A stretch of DNA of 64,000 nucleotides from Alphaproteobacteria bacterium (GTDB lineage: Bacteria > Myxococcota_A > UBA796 > GCA-2862545), in the NCBI GenBank assembly GCA_020632955.1, contig JACKEO010000012.1:62001-126000 (forward strand), written 5' to 3'. The position numbers and the translations under genes were made by a program. The notes under the pieces were generated by a model. That model was not told the origin of the DNA. It was given only the letters and a program-made list of their open reading frames with translations, and did no database searches. Positions 26,351 to 34,016 of this stretch are shown here, piece by piece; positions within the stretch are counted from its first letter, which is position 1; every line of letters begins with the position of its first letter.

Positions 26351-27244
26351 TCATGGACTCGTGGAGAGCGCGCTGGCACCGGCAGGACCGGGCTGGCGCC
26401 CGCCCACCACGCGCCGATGGCCCCCCAGGTCGTCCCACGTGCGGACGTCGGTGAAGCCGGCGCGCGCCAGCAGGGCCGCCACCACCTCGGCCTGGTCGTG
26501 GCCCACCTCGAGCAGCAGGCCCCGGCGGGCGCGTCGACGGGCCTGGGCGACGAGCGGGCGGATGACGTCGAGGCCGTCGGCGCCGCCGTCGAGCGCGAGG
26601 CGGGGCTCGTGGACCGCCACCTCGGGCTCCAGGCCGTCGATCTCGCCCGAGGGGATGTAGGGCGGGTTCGACACCACCCAGTCCACCGGACGGGCGGCGG
26701 GCACCGGGTCGAGCAGGCTGCCCTTGAGCACGCCCACCCGGTCGGCGAGGCCCAGCGTGGCCACGTTCGCGCGGGTGCAGGCCAGGGCCTCGTCCGACAG
26801 GTCCACCGCGTACAGGCGCAGCCACGGGCGCGGAGCGGCCAGCGCCAGGCCCACGGCACCCGTGCCCGCCCCCACGTCGGCCACGTACACCGGCACGTCG
26901 TCCGTGTGGCCCTCGTCGATCCAGGCGCCGGCGGCCTCCACGAGGGTCTCGGTGTCGGGCCGGGGCACCAGCACGCCCGGGACCACCTGCAGGTCGAGGT
27001 GGTGGAAGCCCTTCTCGCCGGTGATCCAGGCCAGCGGCTCGCGGGCGCCGCGCCGTCGCACCAGGGGACGCAGGGCGTCGAGCTCCGGCTCGGTGAGCGG
27101 CCGGTCGTACATCAGGTAGAGCTGCAGCCGCGGCACGCCGAGGACGTGGCCGAGGAGCACCTCGGTGTCGAGGCGGGGGGAGGGGACCCCACGGCTGCGG
27201 AGCCAGGCCTCGGTGCGACGCAGCACGTCGAGGAGCGTGGTCAC
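26351..27244 (-). CDS. prmC: Peptide chain release factor N5-glutamine methyltransferase
   Basis: Methylates the Gln of the GGQ motif in release factors. The 297-residue protein has VADVGAGTGAVGLALA (SAM-binding motif I), VLVPRPDTETLVE just before it, and DWVVSNPPYIPSGEI with the NPPY catalytic motif. GTG 27244 overlaps the prfA stop (GTGA), so the enzyme is translationally coupled to its own substrate. The last 30 residues are low-complexity. Confidence 0.95.
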   Translation of the reverse strand: MTTLLDVLRRTEAWLRSRGVPSPRLDTEVLLGHVLGVPRLQLYLMYDRPLTEPELDALRPLVRRRGAREPLAWITGEKGFHHLDLQVVPGVLVPRPDTETLVEAAGAWIDEGHTDDVPVYVADVGAGTGAVGLALAAPRPWLRLYAVDLSDEALACTRANVATLGLADRVGVLKGSLLDPVPAARPVDWVVSNPPYIPSGEIDGLEPEVAVHEPRLALDGGADGLDVIRPLVAQARRRARRGLLLEVGHDQAEVVAALLARAGFTDVRTWDDLGGHRRVVGGRQPGPAGASALSTSP

Positions 27245-28335
27245 GACGAGCCCTCGCCCTCCAGGAGCTGGGCCCTGTAGGCGGCGAGCAGCGCCTCCTG
27301 CAGGTCGTCCAGGTCTCCCTCGATCACGTGGTCGAGCTTGTAGAGGGTGAGGCCGATGCGGTGGTCGGTGATGCGGTTCTGGGGGAAGTTGTAGGTGCGG
27401 ATGCGCTCGGAGCGGTCGCCCGAGCCCACCATCGCGCGCCGCGCGGCGTTGCCCGCCGCTGCCGCCTTCTCCTCCTCCATCGCGAGCAGGCGCGCCTTGA
27501 GCACCCGCATGGCCTTGTCCTTGTTCTTGAGCTGGGACTTCTCGTCCTGGCACTGCACGGTGAGGCCGGTGGGGAGGTGGACGATGCGCACCGCCGAGTC
27601 GGTGGTGTTCACCGACTGGCCACCGGGGCCGCCGGCCCGCATGGTGTCGATGCGCAGGTCCTTCGCGTCGATCTTCACCTCCACCTCGTCGGGCTCGGGG
27701 AGCACGGCGACCGTGGCGGCGCTGGTGTGGATGCGGCCCTGGGCCTCGGTGGCCGGCACGCGCTGCACGCGGTGCACGCCGCCCTCGAAGCGCAGCAGGT
27801 TGTAGGCCTGCTGGCCGTTGACCGAGGCCACGATCTCCTTGAAGCCCTCGTGGCTCTTGCCGCCGGAGCCCACCACGATGGGGCTCGCCTCGAGCACGCT
27901 GACCTTCAGGCCGTGGCGGTCGCCGTAGCGCTGGTACATGCGGAAGAGGTCGGCCGCGAACAGGGCGGCCTCGTCGCCCCCGGTGCCGGCGCGGATCTCG
28001 AGCAGCAGCGGCCGACCCTCGTAGGGGTCCTTGGGCAGCAGCAGCAGCTTCAGCGCCTCGTGGCTCTCGGCGAGCGCCGCCTCCAGGGCCGCGATCTCCT
28101 CGCGGGCCAGGGCACGGAGCTCGGCGTCCTGCTCGACGGTGGCGAGCTCGCGGGCGCCCTCGAGCTCGGCCTGCATCGCCTTGTGGGCGTCGTAGGCCTC
28201 GACGATCTCACGGACGTGGGCCGCCTCCTGGCTGGTCTCGCGCAGCCGGCGGTTGTCGGACACCACGTCGGGATCCGACAACATCCTGTCGAGGACGTCG
28301 AGTCGGATCCTGAGGGCTTCGAGGCGATCGTACAC
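27241..28335 (-). CDS. prfA: Peptide chain release factor 1
   Basis: RF1 recognises UAA and UAG and triggers peptide release. The 364-residue protein has the PxT anticodon-like motif in VQRVPATEAQGRIHTS, the catalytic GGQ in MRAGGPGGQSVNTTDSA, and YNFPQNRITDHRIGLTLYK in the C-terminal domain. It starts at GTG 28335, 18 bases after the L31 stop. The order rpmE-prfA-prmC is conserved in many bacteria. Confidence 0.97.
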   Translation of the reverse strand: MYDRLEALRIRLDVLDRMLSDPDVVSDNRRLRETSQEAAHVREIVEAYDAHKAMQAELEGARELATVEQDAELRALAREEIAALEAALAESHEALKLLLLPKDPYEGRPLLLEIRAGTGGDEAALFAADLFRMYQRYGDRHGLKVSVLEASPIVVGSGGKSHEGFKEIVASVNGQQAYNLLRFEGGVHRVQRVPATEAQGRIHTSAATVAVLPEPDEVEVKIDAKDLRIDTMRAGGPGGQSVNTTDSAVRIVHLPTGLTVQCQDEKSQLKNKDKAMRVLKARLLAMEEEKAAAAGNAARRAMVGSGDRSERIRTYNFPQNRITDHRIGLTLYKLDHVIEGDLDDLQEALLAAYRAQLLEGEGSS

Positions 28336-28353
28336 GGGGGAGCCGGGGCCGAC

Positions 28354-28677
28354 CTACTCGGCCTGCTCGCCCTCCGCAGGAGCCTCGGCGGCCGGGGCCT
28401 CCTCCGCCTGCACGTGCTCGGGCAGCGCCTGGAAGCCGTACTTCCGGTAGTAGCGCTCGACGCGGCCCTCGGTGTCCATCAGCTTCTGCTGGCCCGTGTA
28501 GAACGGGTGGCTGGCCGAGGAGATGTCGAGGTTGATCAGGGGGTACTCGGTGCCGTCGATGACGGCCGTGTCCTTGATCGTGCTCACGTCGATGGACGAC
28601 CGCGTCACGAACTCGAAGTCCGTGGTGATGTCGCGGAAGGCCACGAAGTTGTACTGCGGGTGGATGTCGGGCTTCAT
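28354..28677 (-). CDS. rpmE2: Ribosomal protein bL31, type B (zinc-free form)
   Basis: A 107-residue L31. MKPDIHPQYNFVAFRDITT, SSASHPFYTGQQKL and VERYYRKYGF are typical of type B L31. The zinc-binding cysteines of type A are absent, so this is the C-minus form. The last 25 residues are an acidic Ala/Glu tail. ATG 28677 has GGAG five bases upstream. C-minus L31 genes are often Zur-regulated in other bacteria; no clear Zur box could be assigned here, but a strong dyad lies about 200 bases upstream. Confidence 0.95.
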   Translation of the reverse strand: MKPDIHPQYNFVAFRDITTDFEFVTRSSIDVSTIKDTAVIDGTEYPLINLDISSASHPFYTGQQKLMDTEGRVERYYRKYGFQALPEHVQAEEAPAAEAPAEGEQAE

Positions 28678-28883
28678 GGAGGGCTCCGCGCGGGGCCGCG
28701 CGTCGAGGCGCTCGAAGGGGGAGCGCGTCGCGGGTGTGGGCGGCCGCGAACCGGGCGCAAGTGGCCCGTTGGGGCGGTGCTGTCAAGGGGGCGTCGTGGT
28801 CGGGGTGGGGCCGGACGTCCGGTGGCAAGGCGGGGATGCGCGTGGTGCGTTGGTCTGCGGCTGATCTCGGCCAGTGGGGCCCC

Positions 28884-28906
28884 CCATTGCACCTGCGGTG
28901 CAATGG
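28884..28906. promoter_or_regulatory. Perfect 10-bp inverted repeat with 3-base spacer
   Basis: CCATTGCACC (28884-28893) and GGTGCAATGG (28897-28906) are exact reverse complements around TGC. The arms are AT-richer than their surroundings. It could be a terminator stem for the Rho-like gene, an RNA hairpin in the rpmE2 leader, or an operator for a dimeric repressor. Neither side has a T-tract. Confidence 0.55.
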
Positions 28907-29022
28907 TTCCCCCCGCCTGGCCTGCGCGCCGCTCGGGAAGGCGCTGGGGGGCGCATCCCGGGTGGTGGCCGGTCGGGTCCGCCGGCTGCCCCGAACCCCG
29001 TGCCGCCTTGGCAGCGCCGCAC

Positions 29023-29069
29023 GGGCTGGGGAGGGGTGGCGGGTCGGGAGGGGGGCTGGGGAGGGGTGG
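29023..29069. repeat. 17-base G-rich direct repeat, two copies 30 bases apart
   Basis: GGGCTGGGGAGGGGTGG occurs at 29023-29039 and at 29053-29069, directly after the stop of the Rho-like gene. The leftward transcript through it is C-rich and G-poor, like a rut site, while the + strand has G-runs able to form quadruplexes. Role inferred only. Confidence 0.6.
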
Positions 29070-29070
29070 G

Positions 29071-30276
29071 TCAGCTCTTGCCGGGGGCCACCGCGGCGGG
29101 GCGGAAGAGGCTGGCGAGGGCGTCGGCCTCGGTGACGGGGTCGTCGGCGAGGGCGGCGCGCCAGCGGCGGCGGGCGGTGAGCTCGTCGAGCTCGAGGAGG
29201 CGGTCCTCGCGGCGGGTCCAGGAGCCGGCCACGCGGAGGTCGGGGCGCTCGCCGGTGCCGGGGACGCCGCCGCGGAGCTGCAGGCGCCAGGTGGCGACGT
29301 CGGTGAGGTCGCGGAGGAGGGCGGCCGACAGGGCGTCGCCCGGGTCGTCGTCCACCGTGGCGAGCAGGGTGACCGAGCCCGCGCCCACCAGATCGCGGCC
29401 CGTGGACAGCCAGCGGCGCAGCTTGAGCAGGGCGTTGGCGTCGAGGCCGTCCACCGTGTGGCCGCCAGGGCTGGCGTCGGCCAGCGCGAAGCGGAGGAGG
29501 CGGGTGAAGGAGTCGACGAGGAGGAGCACCTCGGCGCCCCGCTCGGCGAGGCGGCGGGCGCGCTCGAAGGCCACGTCGGCCACGTGCAGGTGCTTGGCGG
29601 GGGCCTCGTCCACCGGGGTGGCCACCACCTGCAGCCGACCGCCCTCGCGCCACTCGGAGACGTCCTCGGGGCGCTCGCCCGGCAGGAGCACCGTGACCTC
29701 GAAGCGGTCGTCGTCGACGAAGAGCTGGGCCACGCGACGGAGCAGCTCGGCGCGCTCCGACCGGGAGGGCGCCACGATCAGGCCGCGGCTGCCGAGGCCC
29801 AGGGGGGCCACCCAGTCCACCGCGGCCAGCCACGGGTCGCGCAGCAGCGGCAGGCGGGTGGTGGGGTAGGCGGCGTCGCGCTCGGCGAAGGGGGTGACGT
29901 GCACGTCGGGGCGGTCGCCGTTGATCGTCTCCACGCGCAGCAGCGCCGCGTAGCGCTCCTGCTCCTTCGGGGGACGGATGCGGCCGATGACCGTGTCGCC
30001 CGTGCGCAGCTCGAAGCGCTTGATCTGCGACTGGCTCACGTAGATGTCGGCGGAGCCGGGGAGCAGGTCGTCGTAGAGCGAGCGCAGGAAGCCGAAGCCC
30101 TCGCTGTGCACCTCGAGCACCCCGCAGCCCACGCGGTCCTCGCCGTCGCGATCGGCGATGGCGGCGGCCAGGCCGTCGCGCCAGGGGATGCGCTGCGTGG
30201 CGATGCCCAGCCGGGCGGCCATGGCGTTCAGCTCGTCGTCGGGCAGATCGAGCAGGTCGGTGAGGCTGTGGGCCAT
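29071..30276 (-). CDS. Rho transcription termination factor homologue lacking the Walker A motif
   Basis: A 401-residue Rho homologue. The N-terminal helical part is followed by the cold-shock-type RNA-binding domain (about 50-120: GFGFLRSLYDDLLPG, DIYVSQSQIKRFELRTGDTV) and the RecA-like domain (about 150-365). GLIVAP (165-170) is conserved, but the P-loop that should read PKAGKT is SRSERA (171-176), so the ATP-binding Gly, Lys and Thr are gone. Other Rho elements remain: GERPEDV (200-206), Walker B LLLVDSFTRL (251-260) and TRRE near 354. ATP-driven translocation is therefore unlikely, although RNA binding may persist. ATG 30276 gives the usual Rho N terminus, but no Shine-Dalgarno is visible. 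It occupies the standard rho position before rpmE-prfA-prmC. Confidence 0.85.
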   Translation of the reverse strand: MAHSLTDLLDLPDDELNAMAARLGIATQRIPWRDGLAAAIADRDGEDRVGCGVLEVHSEGFGFLRSLYDDLLPGSADIYVSQSQIKRFELRTGDTVIGRIRPPKEQERYAALLRVETINGDRPDVHVTPFAERDAAYPTTRLPLLRDPWLAAVDWVAPLGLGSRGLIVAPSRSERAELLRRVAQLFVDDDRFEVTVLLPGERPEDVSEWREGGRLQVVATPVDEAPAKHLHVADVAFERARRLAERGAEVLLLVDSFTRLLRFALADASPGGHTVDGLDANALLKLRRWLSTGRDLVGAGSVTLLATVDDDPGDALSAALLRDLTDVATWRLQLRGGVPGTGERPDLRVAGSWTRREDRLLELDELTARRRWRAALADDPVTEADALASLFRPAAVAPGKS

Positions 30277-30387
30277 GGAGGTCCGTGGGCGCCGGGCGGC
30301 GCGCATCAGGGGCGGGGAGGCCCCGGAGGGGAGGCGCGATCTTCGCAGGTCGGGCCGATCGTGTCAAACCGCGCGGCGGCGGCGGGT

Positions 30388-30696
30388 TCAGCCCCAGTCC
30401 TCCGTGCCTCCGCCCACCGTGGGCGCGATGACGAAGTCCGGTCCGAGCCGGTCCCCGACCGCACGCCGCGCCACGTCGGCCGCACGGGCGGGCGGCGGGA
30501 GGGCCGCCAGATCCTCGAAGAGGCCTTCCACCTCGGCCGCGGGACCCTGGACGCGCCCCTGCACGCTGCCGTCGCGGACGTTGCGCACCCAGCCCACGAG
30601 GCCGCGCGCACGCGCCAGGCGCTGGGTGCTCGCCCGGAAGCCCACGCCCTGCACCCGCCCGGTGACCCGGAAGGCGACGGTGACCACGTCGCTCAC
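30388..30696 (-). CDS. acyP: Acylphosphatase
   Basis: A 102-residue enzyme that hydrolyses acyl phosphates. The family signature is complete: FRVTGRVQGVGFRAST with the catalytic Arg, GWVRNVRDGSVQGRVQG with the catalytic Asn. GTG 30696 overlaps the ligA stop in a GTGA arrangement, so it is coupled to ligA. Its C-terminal ~15 residues extend beyond the core domain. Confidence 0.92.
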   Translation of the reverse strand: MSDVVTVAFRVTGRVQGVGFRASTQRLARARGLVGWVRNVRDGSVQGRVQGPAAEVEGLFEDLAALPPPARAADVARRAVGDRLGPDFVIAPTVGGGTEDWG

Positions 30697-32846
30697 TCCG
30701 CCTCCAGCAGCGCCACCAGGCCCGCCTCGTCGAGCACCTCCACGCCCAGCTCCTGCGCCTTGTCGAGCTTGGACCCCGCCTCGGCGCCGGCCACGACGTA
30801 GTCGGTCTTCCGGCTCACGGAGCCCTTCACGTGGCCGCCCGCCGCCAGGATGCGCTCCTTGGCCTCGTCGCGGGTCATCGTGGGCAGCGTGCCGGTGAGC
30901 ACGAAGACCTTGCCGCGCACCGGGTGGTCGTCGGCGGCCGCTGCGGGCTGGCCCAGGGCGTCGAGGTCGAGCGTGACGGGCACGGCCGCGAACCGCACCC
31001 CCTGCGCCCGGAGCCGATCGAGCTCCGCCCGCGTGTGGGGCTCGTGCAGGAAGCGCTGCAGGCTGGCGGTGACCGAGGGACCCACGCCCGGCACCAGGGC
31101 GATGCGCTCCGCGGGCGCGTCGATCAGGGCCTCGAGGCTGCCGAAGGCGCGCGCGAGGTCGCGGGCCGTGGCCTCTCCCACGTCGGCGATGCCCAGGGCC
31201 ACCAGCGCCTTGTCGAGCGGCCGGTCCTTCGCGCGTTCCAGCTGCGCGAGCACGTTGTTGGCGGACTTCTCGGCCATGCGGTCGAGGCCCGACAGCGTGG
31301 CCAGGTCGAGGTCCCAGAGGTCGGAGACCCGCCGCACCAGCCCGCCGTCCACGAGCTGGTCGATCAGCTTCGCGCCCAGCCCCTCGATGTCGAGCGCGCC
31401 GCGCGACGCGAGGTGGCGCAGCCCCGCACGCAGCTGGGCCGGGCACGACAGCGTGTTCGGACAGACCCACTTCTTGCCTTCGTCGGCGCCGGCGGTCTCG
31501 TGCCGCTCCAGCGGCGTGCCGCAGGCCGGACAGGTCTCGGGGAACACCGTCTCCGGGCGATCGGCGTGCCCCGGCTCCTCCACCGGACGCCCCTCGGCGT
31601 CGAGCGGCTTCTCCACCCGGGGGATGACGTCGCCCGCGCGCTTCACGGTGACCGCGTCGCCCACGCGCAGGTCGTAGCGCCGCAGGTAGTCCTCGTTGTG
31701 CAGCGTGGCGTTCGTGACCGTGACGCCGCCCACCCGCACCGGCCGCACGCGCGCCACCGGGGTGACCACGCCGGTGCGCCCCACCTGGAAGTCCACCGCG
31801 TCGAGCACCGTGGCCACCTCGGGCGGCGGGTACTTGTAGGCGATGGCCCAGCGCGGCGCGCGCGTGACGAAGCCCAGCACCCGCTGGGCCTCCACGTCGT
31901 CCACCTTGAGCACCACCCCGTCGATCTCGTAGGGCAGGTCGTGCCGGGTGGCGCCCAGGGCCTCGATGGCCTCGAGCGCCGCCTCGATGCCCTCGGCGCG
32001 GGCGTTCAGCGGGTTGGTGGGCAGGCCCCACGCCGCGAGCTGGTGGAGCTGGGCCAGGTGCGACGGGGCCAGGGGTGCGCCGGTGCCCTCGAGGAAGCCG
32101 AAGCTGTGGGCGAAGAAGGTGAGGGGACGGCCGGCGGCCAGCCGCGGATCCAGCTGGCGCATGGTGCCCGCGGCGGCGTTCCGGGGGTTCTCGAAGGGCT
32201 TGAGCCCCTCGGCCTCCCGCTTGCGGTTCATCTCCGCGAAGCCCTCCAGCGGGAAGAGGATCTCGCCGCGCACCGACAGGCGGCGCGGGAGATCGTCGCC
32301 GTGCAGGCGCGCGGGGATGGCGCGGATGGTGCGCACGTTGTGGGTGACGTCCTCGCCCACCTCGCCGTCGCCGCGGGTGCCGGCGCCCGTGAGCACCCCG
32401 TCCTCGTAGACGAGCTCGCAGGCCAGGCCGTCGAGCTTGGGCTCCACCGCCAGCGCGAGCACCTCGGGGGCGCTGCCGGTCTCCTTCGCCAGCCGGTCGC
32501 CCACGCGGCGGGCCCACTCCCGCAGCTCGTCGGCCGAGAAGGCGTTGCCGAGCGACAGCATCGGCACCTCGTGGGGAAAGGGCACGAGGCCGTCGATGGG
32601 GACGTCGCCCACGCGCAGGGTGGGGGAGTCGTCGCGCACCAGCGTGGGGAAGCGGGTCTCCAGCAGCTCCAGCTCGCGCACCATGAGGTCGTAGGTGCGG
32701 TCGTCGACGATCGGCGCGTCGTCGGTGTGGTAGCGGCGGCTGTGGTCGTTGATCGCGGGGACCAGCACGTCGACGCGGGCCCGCGCCTCGGCCTCGGTGA
32801 CGGCCTCGGCGCGCGCGCGCACCGCTGCGGGGGTCCACTCGGTCAC
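30693..32846 (-). CDS. ligA: NAD-dependent DNA ligase
   Basis: Seals nicks in replication and repair. The 717-residue protein has the Ia domain (RRYHTDDAPIVDDRTYDLM), the adenylation site VEPKLDGLACEL with the nucleophilic Lys, GTRGDGEVGEDVTHNVRTI, the OB fold, a Cys4 zinc finger (CPACG then CPNTLSCPAQ), helix-hairpin-helix motifs and a C-terminal BRCT domain (GKVFVLTGTLPTMTRDEAK). GTG 32846 follows GGAGG with a 5-base spacing. All domains are in the standard order and length. Confidence 0.97.
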   Translation of the reverse strand: MTEWTPAAVRARAEAVTEAEARARVDVLVPAINDHSRRYHTDDAPIVDDRTYDLMVRELELLETRFPTLVRDDSPTLRVGDVPIDGLVPFPHEVPMLSLGNAFSADELREWARRVGDRLAKETGSAPEVLALAVEPKLDGLACELVYEDGVLTGAGTRGDGEVGEDVTHNVRTIRAIPARLHGDDLPRRLSVRGEILFPLEGFAEMNRKREAEGLKPFENPRNAAAGTMRQLDPRLAAGRPLTFFAHSFGFLEGTGAPLAPSHLAQLHQLAAWGLPTNPLNARAEGIEAALEAIEALGATRHDLPYEIDGVVLKVDDVEAQRVLGFVTRAPRWAIAYKYPPPEVATVLDAVDFQVGRTGVVTPVARVRPVRVGGVTVTNATLHNEDYLRRYDLRVGDAVTVKRAGDVIPRVEKPLDAEGRPVEEPGHADRPETVFPETCPACGTPLERHETAGADEGKKWVCPNTLSCPAQLRAGLRHLASRGALDIEGLGAKLIDQLVDGGLVRRVSDLWDLDLATLSGLDRMAEKSANNVLAQLERAKDRPLDKALVALGIADVGEATARDLARAFGSLEALIDAPAERIALVPGVGPSVTASLQRFLHEPHTRAELDRLRAQGVRFAAVPVTLDLDALGQPAAAADDHPVRGKVFVLTGTLPTMTRDEAKERILAAGGHVKGSVSRKTDYVVAGAEAGSKLDKAQELGVEVLDEAGLVALLEAE

Positions 32847-33062
32847 GCCAGCCTCCGGGGGACGCGGGGAGGCAGCCCTATCGAGCCTCGCGCGGATGCA
32901 CCCCACACCCCGCGATCGCGCGGTATCAGGAGGGGGGTCCCTCCCCGGTGCGCCATCCCCCGGCCCGTCCTCCCGCTGCTCTGGCTCCTCTGCCTGCTCG
33001 CTGCACGCCCGGCGCCCGCCACGGACGCCACCCGGCTGCCGGCGGAGCTGCAGGAGGCCCGC

Positions 33063-34016
33063 ATGCGCCTGCGGGGAGGCATGCCGATGCTGGCGGCGGA
33101 GGCGGCGCGGCGCTGCCTGCGCCTGCGCCCGAACGACGTGCGCTGCGTGGACGTGCTCGGGCGCGCCACGGCCGCCACCGGCAACTGCGACGAGGCGCTG
33201 CCCGCGCTGCGCACCCTGCGCGCGCTCGGACGCTGGGACACGGGGGCGGCCATCGCCGAGGGCGTGTGCCGGGTGCGCGTGGGGGATCTCGACGGTGCGC
33301 GCGTGGCCTTCGAGGAGGGGACGCTGCTGGACGACCAGGACCCCGACCCGTGGATGCAGCGCGGGCTCGTGGACGCACGCCTGGGCGACGTGGACGGGCT
33401 GGACGAGGCGATCGAGGCGGTGGCCGAGCGTGGCGGGGAGCGGTGGAAGCTGGACCTGCTGGTGCTCTGGCGCACCTCGCTGGATCCCGGGGGAGCCGTG
33501 GACGGCCTGCTCTGGCGCTATGCCGTCGACCCGCCGCGCACGGGCGGTGCGGCCGCCGGCCTGGCGATCCACGTGGGCCTGCTGGCCTGCGAACGGGGAC
33601 TCGAGGTGGGGGACCCCGTGCAGGCGCTGGTGGACTCCGAGCGCGGTCTGGCCGCCTCCCGCGGGCACCTGCGGCTGCGGGCCTGTCGCGCCGAGGCCAC
33701 GCGCCGCATCGGCGACGCCGGGGCCGCCCTGCGCCAGTCGGCGCGCCCCTGGGACGACTGGCGCACCACCGCGGTGCTCGATGCCGTCCAGATCCGCGCG
33801 CTGGTGGACGTCGACCGCGCCGACGAGGCGCGGGCGGCGCTCCGCGAGGTGGAGCACCCCGAGCTGCCCGACCTGCTCGTCAGCGCCTGGTACGTGGCGC
33901 GGGCCCGCGGCGACCGGGCCGCGATGGATCGCGCCGAGACCCAGCTCGCCGCGCGATCCCCCCGCGATCTCGCCACCCTCGTTCGCCTCGACCCCCTCGT
34001 CCCGGCCGCGCCATGA
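33063..34016 (+). CDS. TPR-like protein of unknown function, coupled to the sulfatase-fold gene
   Basis: A protein of at least 317 residues made of TPR-like helical pairs (for example GMPMLAAEAARRCLRLRPND and GDLDGARVAFEEGTLLDDQD). ATG 33063 has GGAGG five bases upstream. In the same frame, the ~36 codons before it encode a convincing signal peptide (VLPLLWLLCLLAARPAPA), yet there is no ATG, GTG or TTG in frame above it; GTG 32948 is in another frame. Either the start is at 33063 or a frameshift or unusual start precedes it. The stop overlaps the next ATG (ATGA), so the pair is coupled. Confidence 0.7.
   Translation: MRLRGGMPMLAAEAARRCLRLRPNDVRCVDVLGRATAATGNCDEALPALRTLRALGRWDTGAAIAEGVCRVRVGDLDGARVAFEEGTLLDDQDPDPWMQRGLVDARLGDVDGLDEAIEAVAERGGERWKLDLLVLWRTSLDPGGAVDGLLWRYAVDPPRTGGAAAGLAIHVGLLACERGLEVGDPVQALVDSERGLAASRGHLRLRACRAEATRRIGDAGAALRQSARPWDDWRTTAVLDAVQIRALVDVDRADEARAALREVEHPELPDLLVSAWYVARARGDRAAMDRAETQLAARSPRDLATLVRLDPLVPAAP

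Larger units (their letters stand above)
28678..29070. other. Gene-free 393-base gap between Rho-like gene and rpmE2
   Basis: No convincing coding frame. It holds, from right to left in the transcribed direction, a G-rich (C-rich in the leftward RNA) tract with a 17-base direct repeat, a 7-bp stem-loop at 28997-29025 and a perfect 10-bp dyad at 28884-28906. A promoter or leader for rpmE2-prfA-prmC and a terminator for the Rho-like gene are both expected here, but no clear -35/-10 pair was seen. Confidence 0.6.

Noticed and set aside
28884..28906. Zur box for the zinc-free L31 gene
   Set aside because: The dyad is striking and the gene type fits, but it does not match a Zur consensus I can recall and lies about 200 bases upstream. 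Kept as an unspecified dyad.
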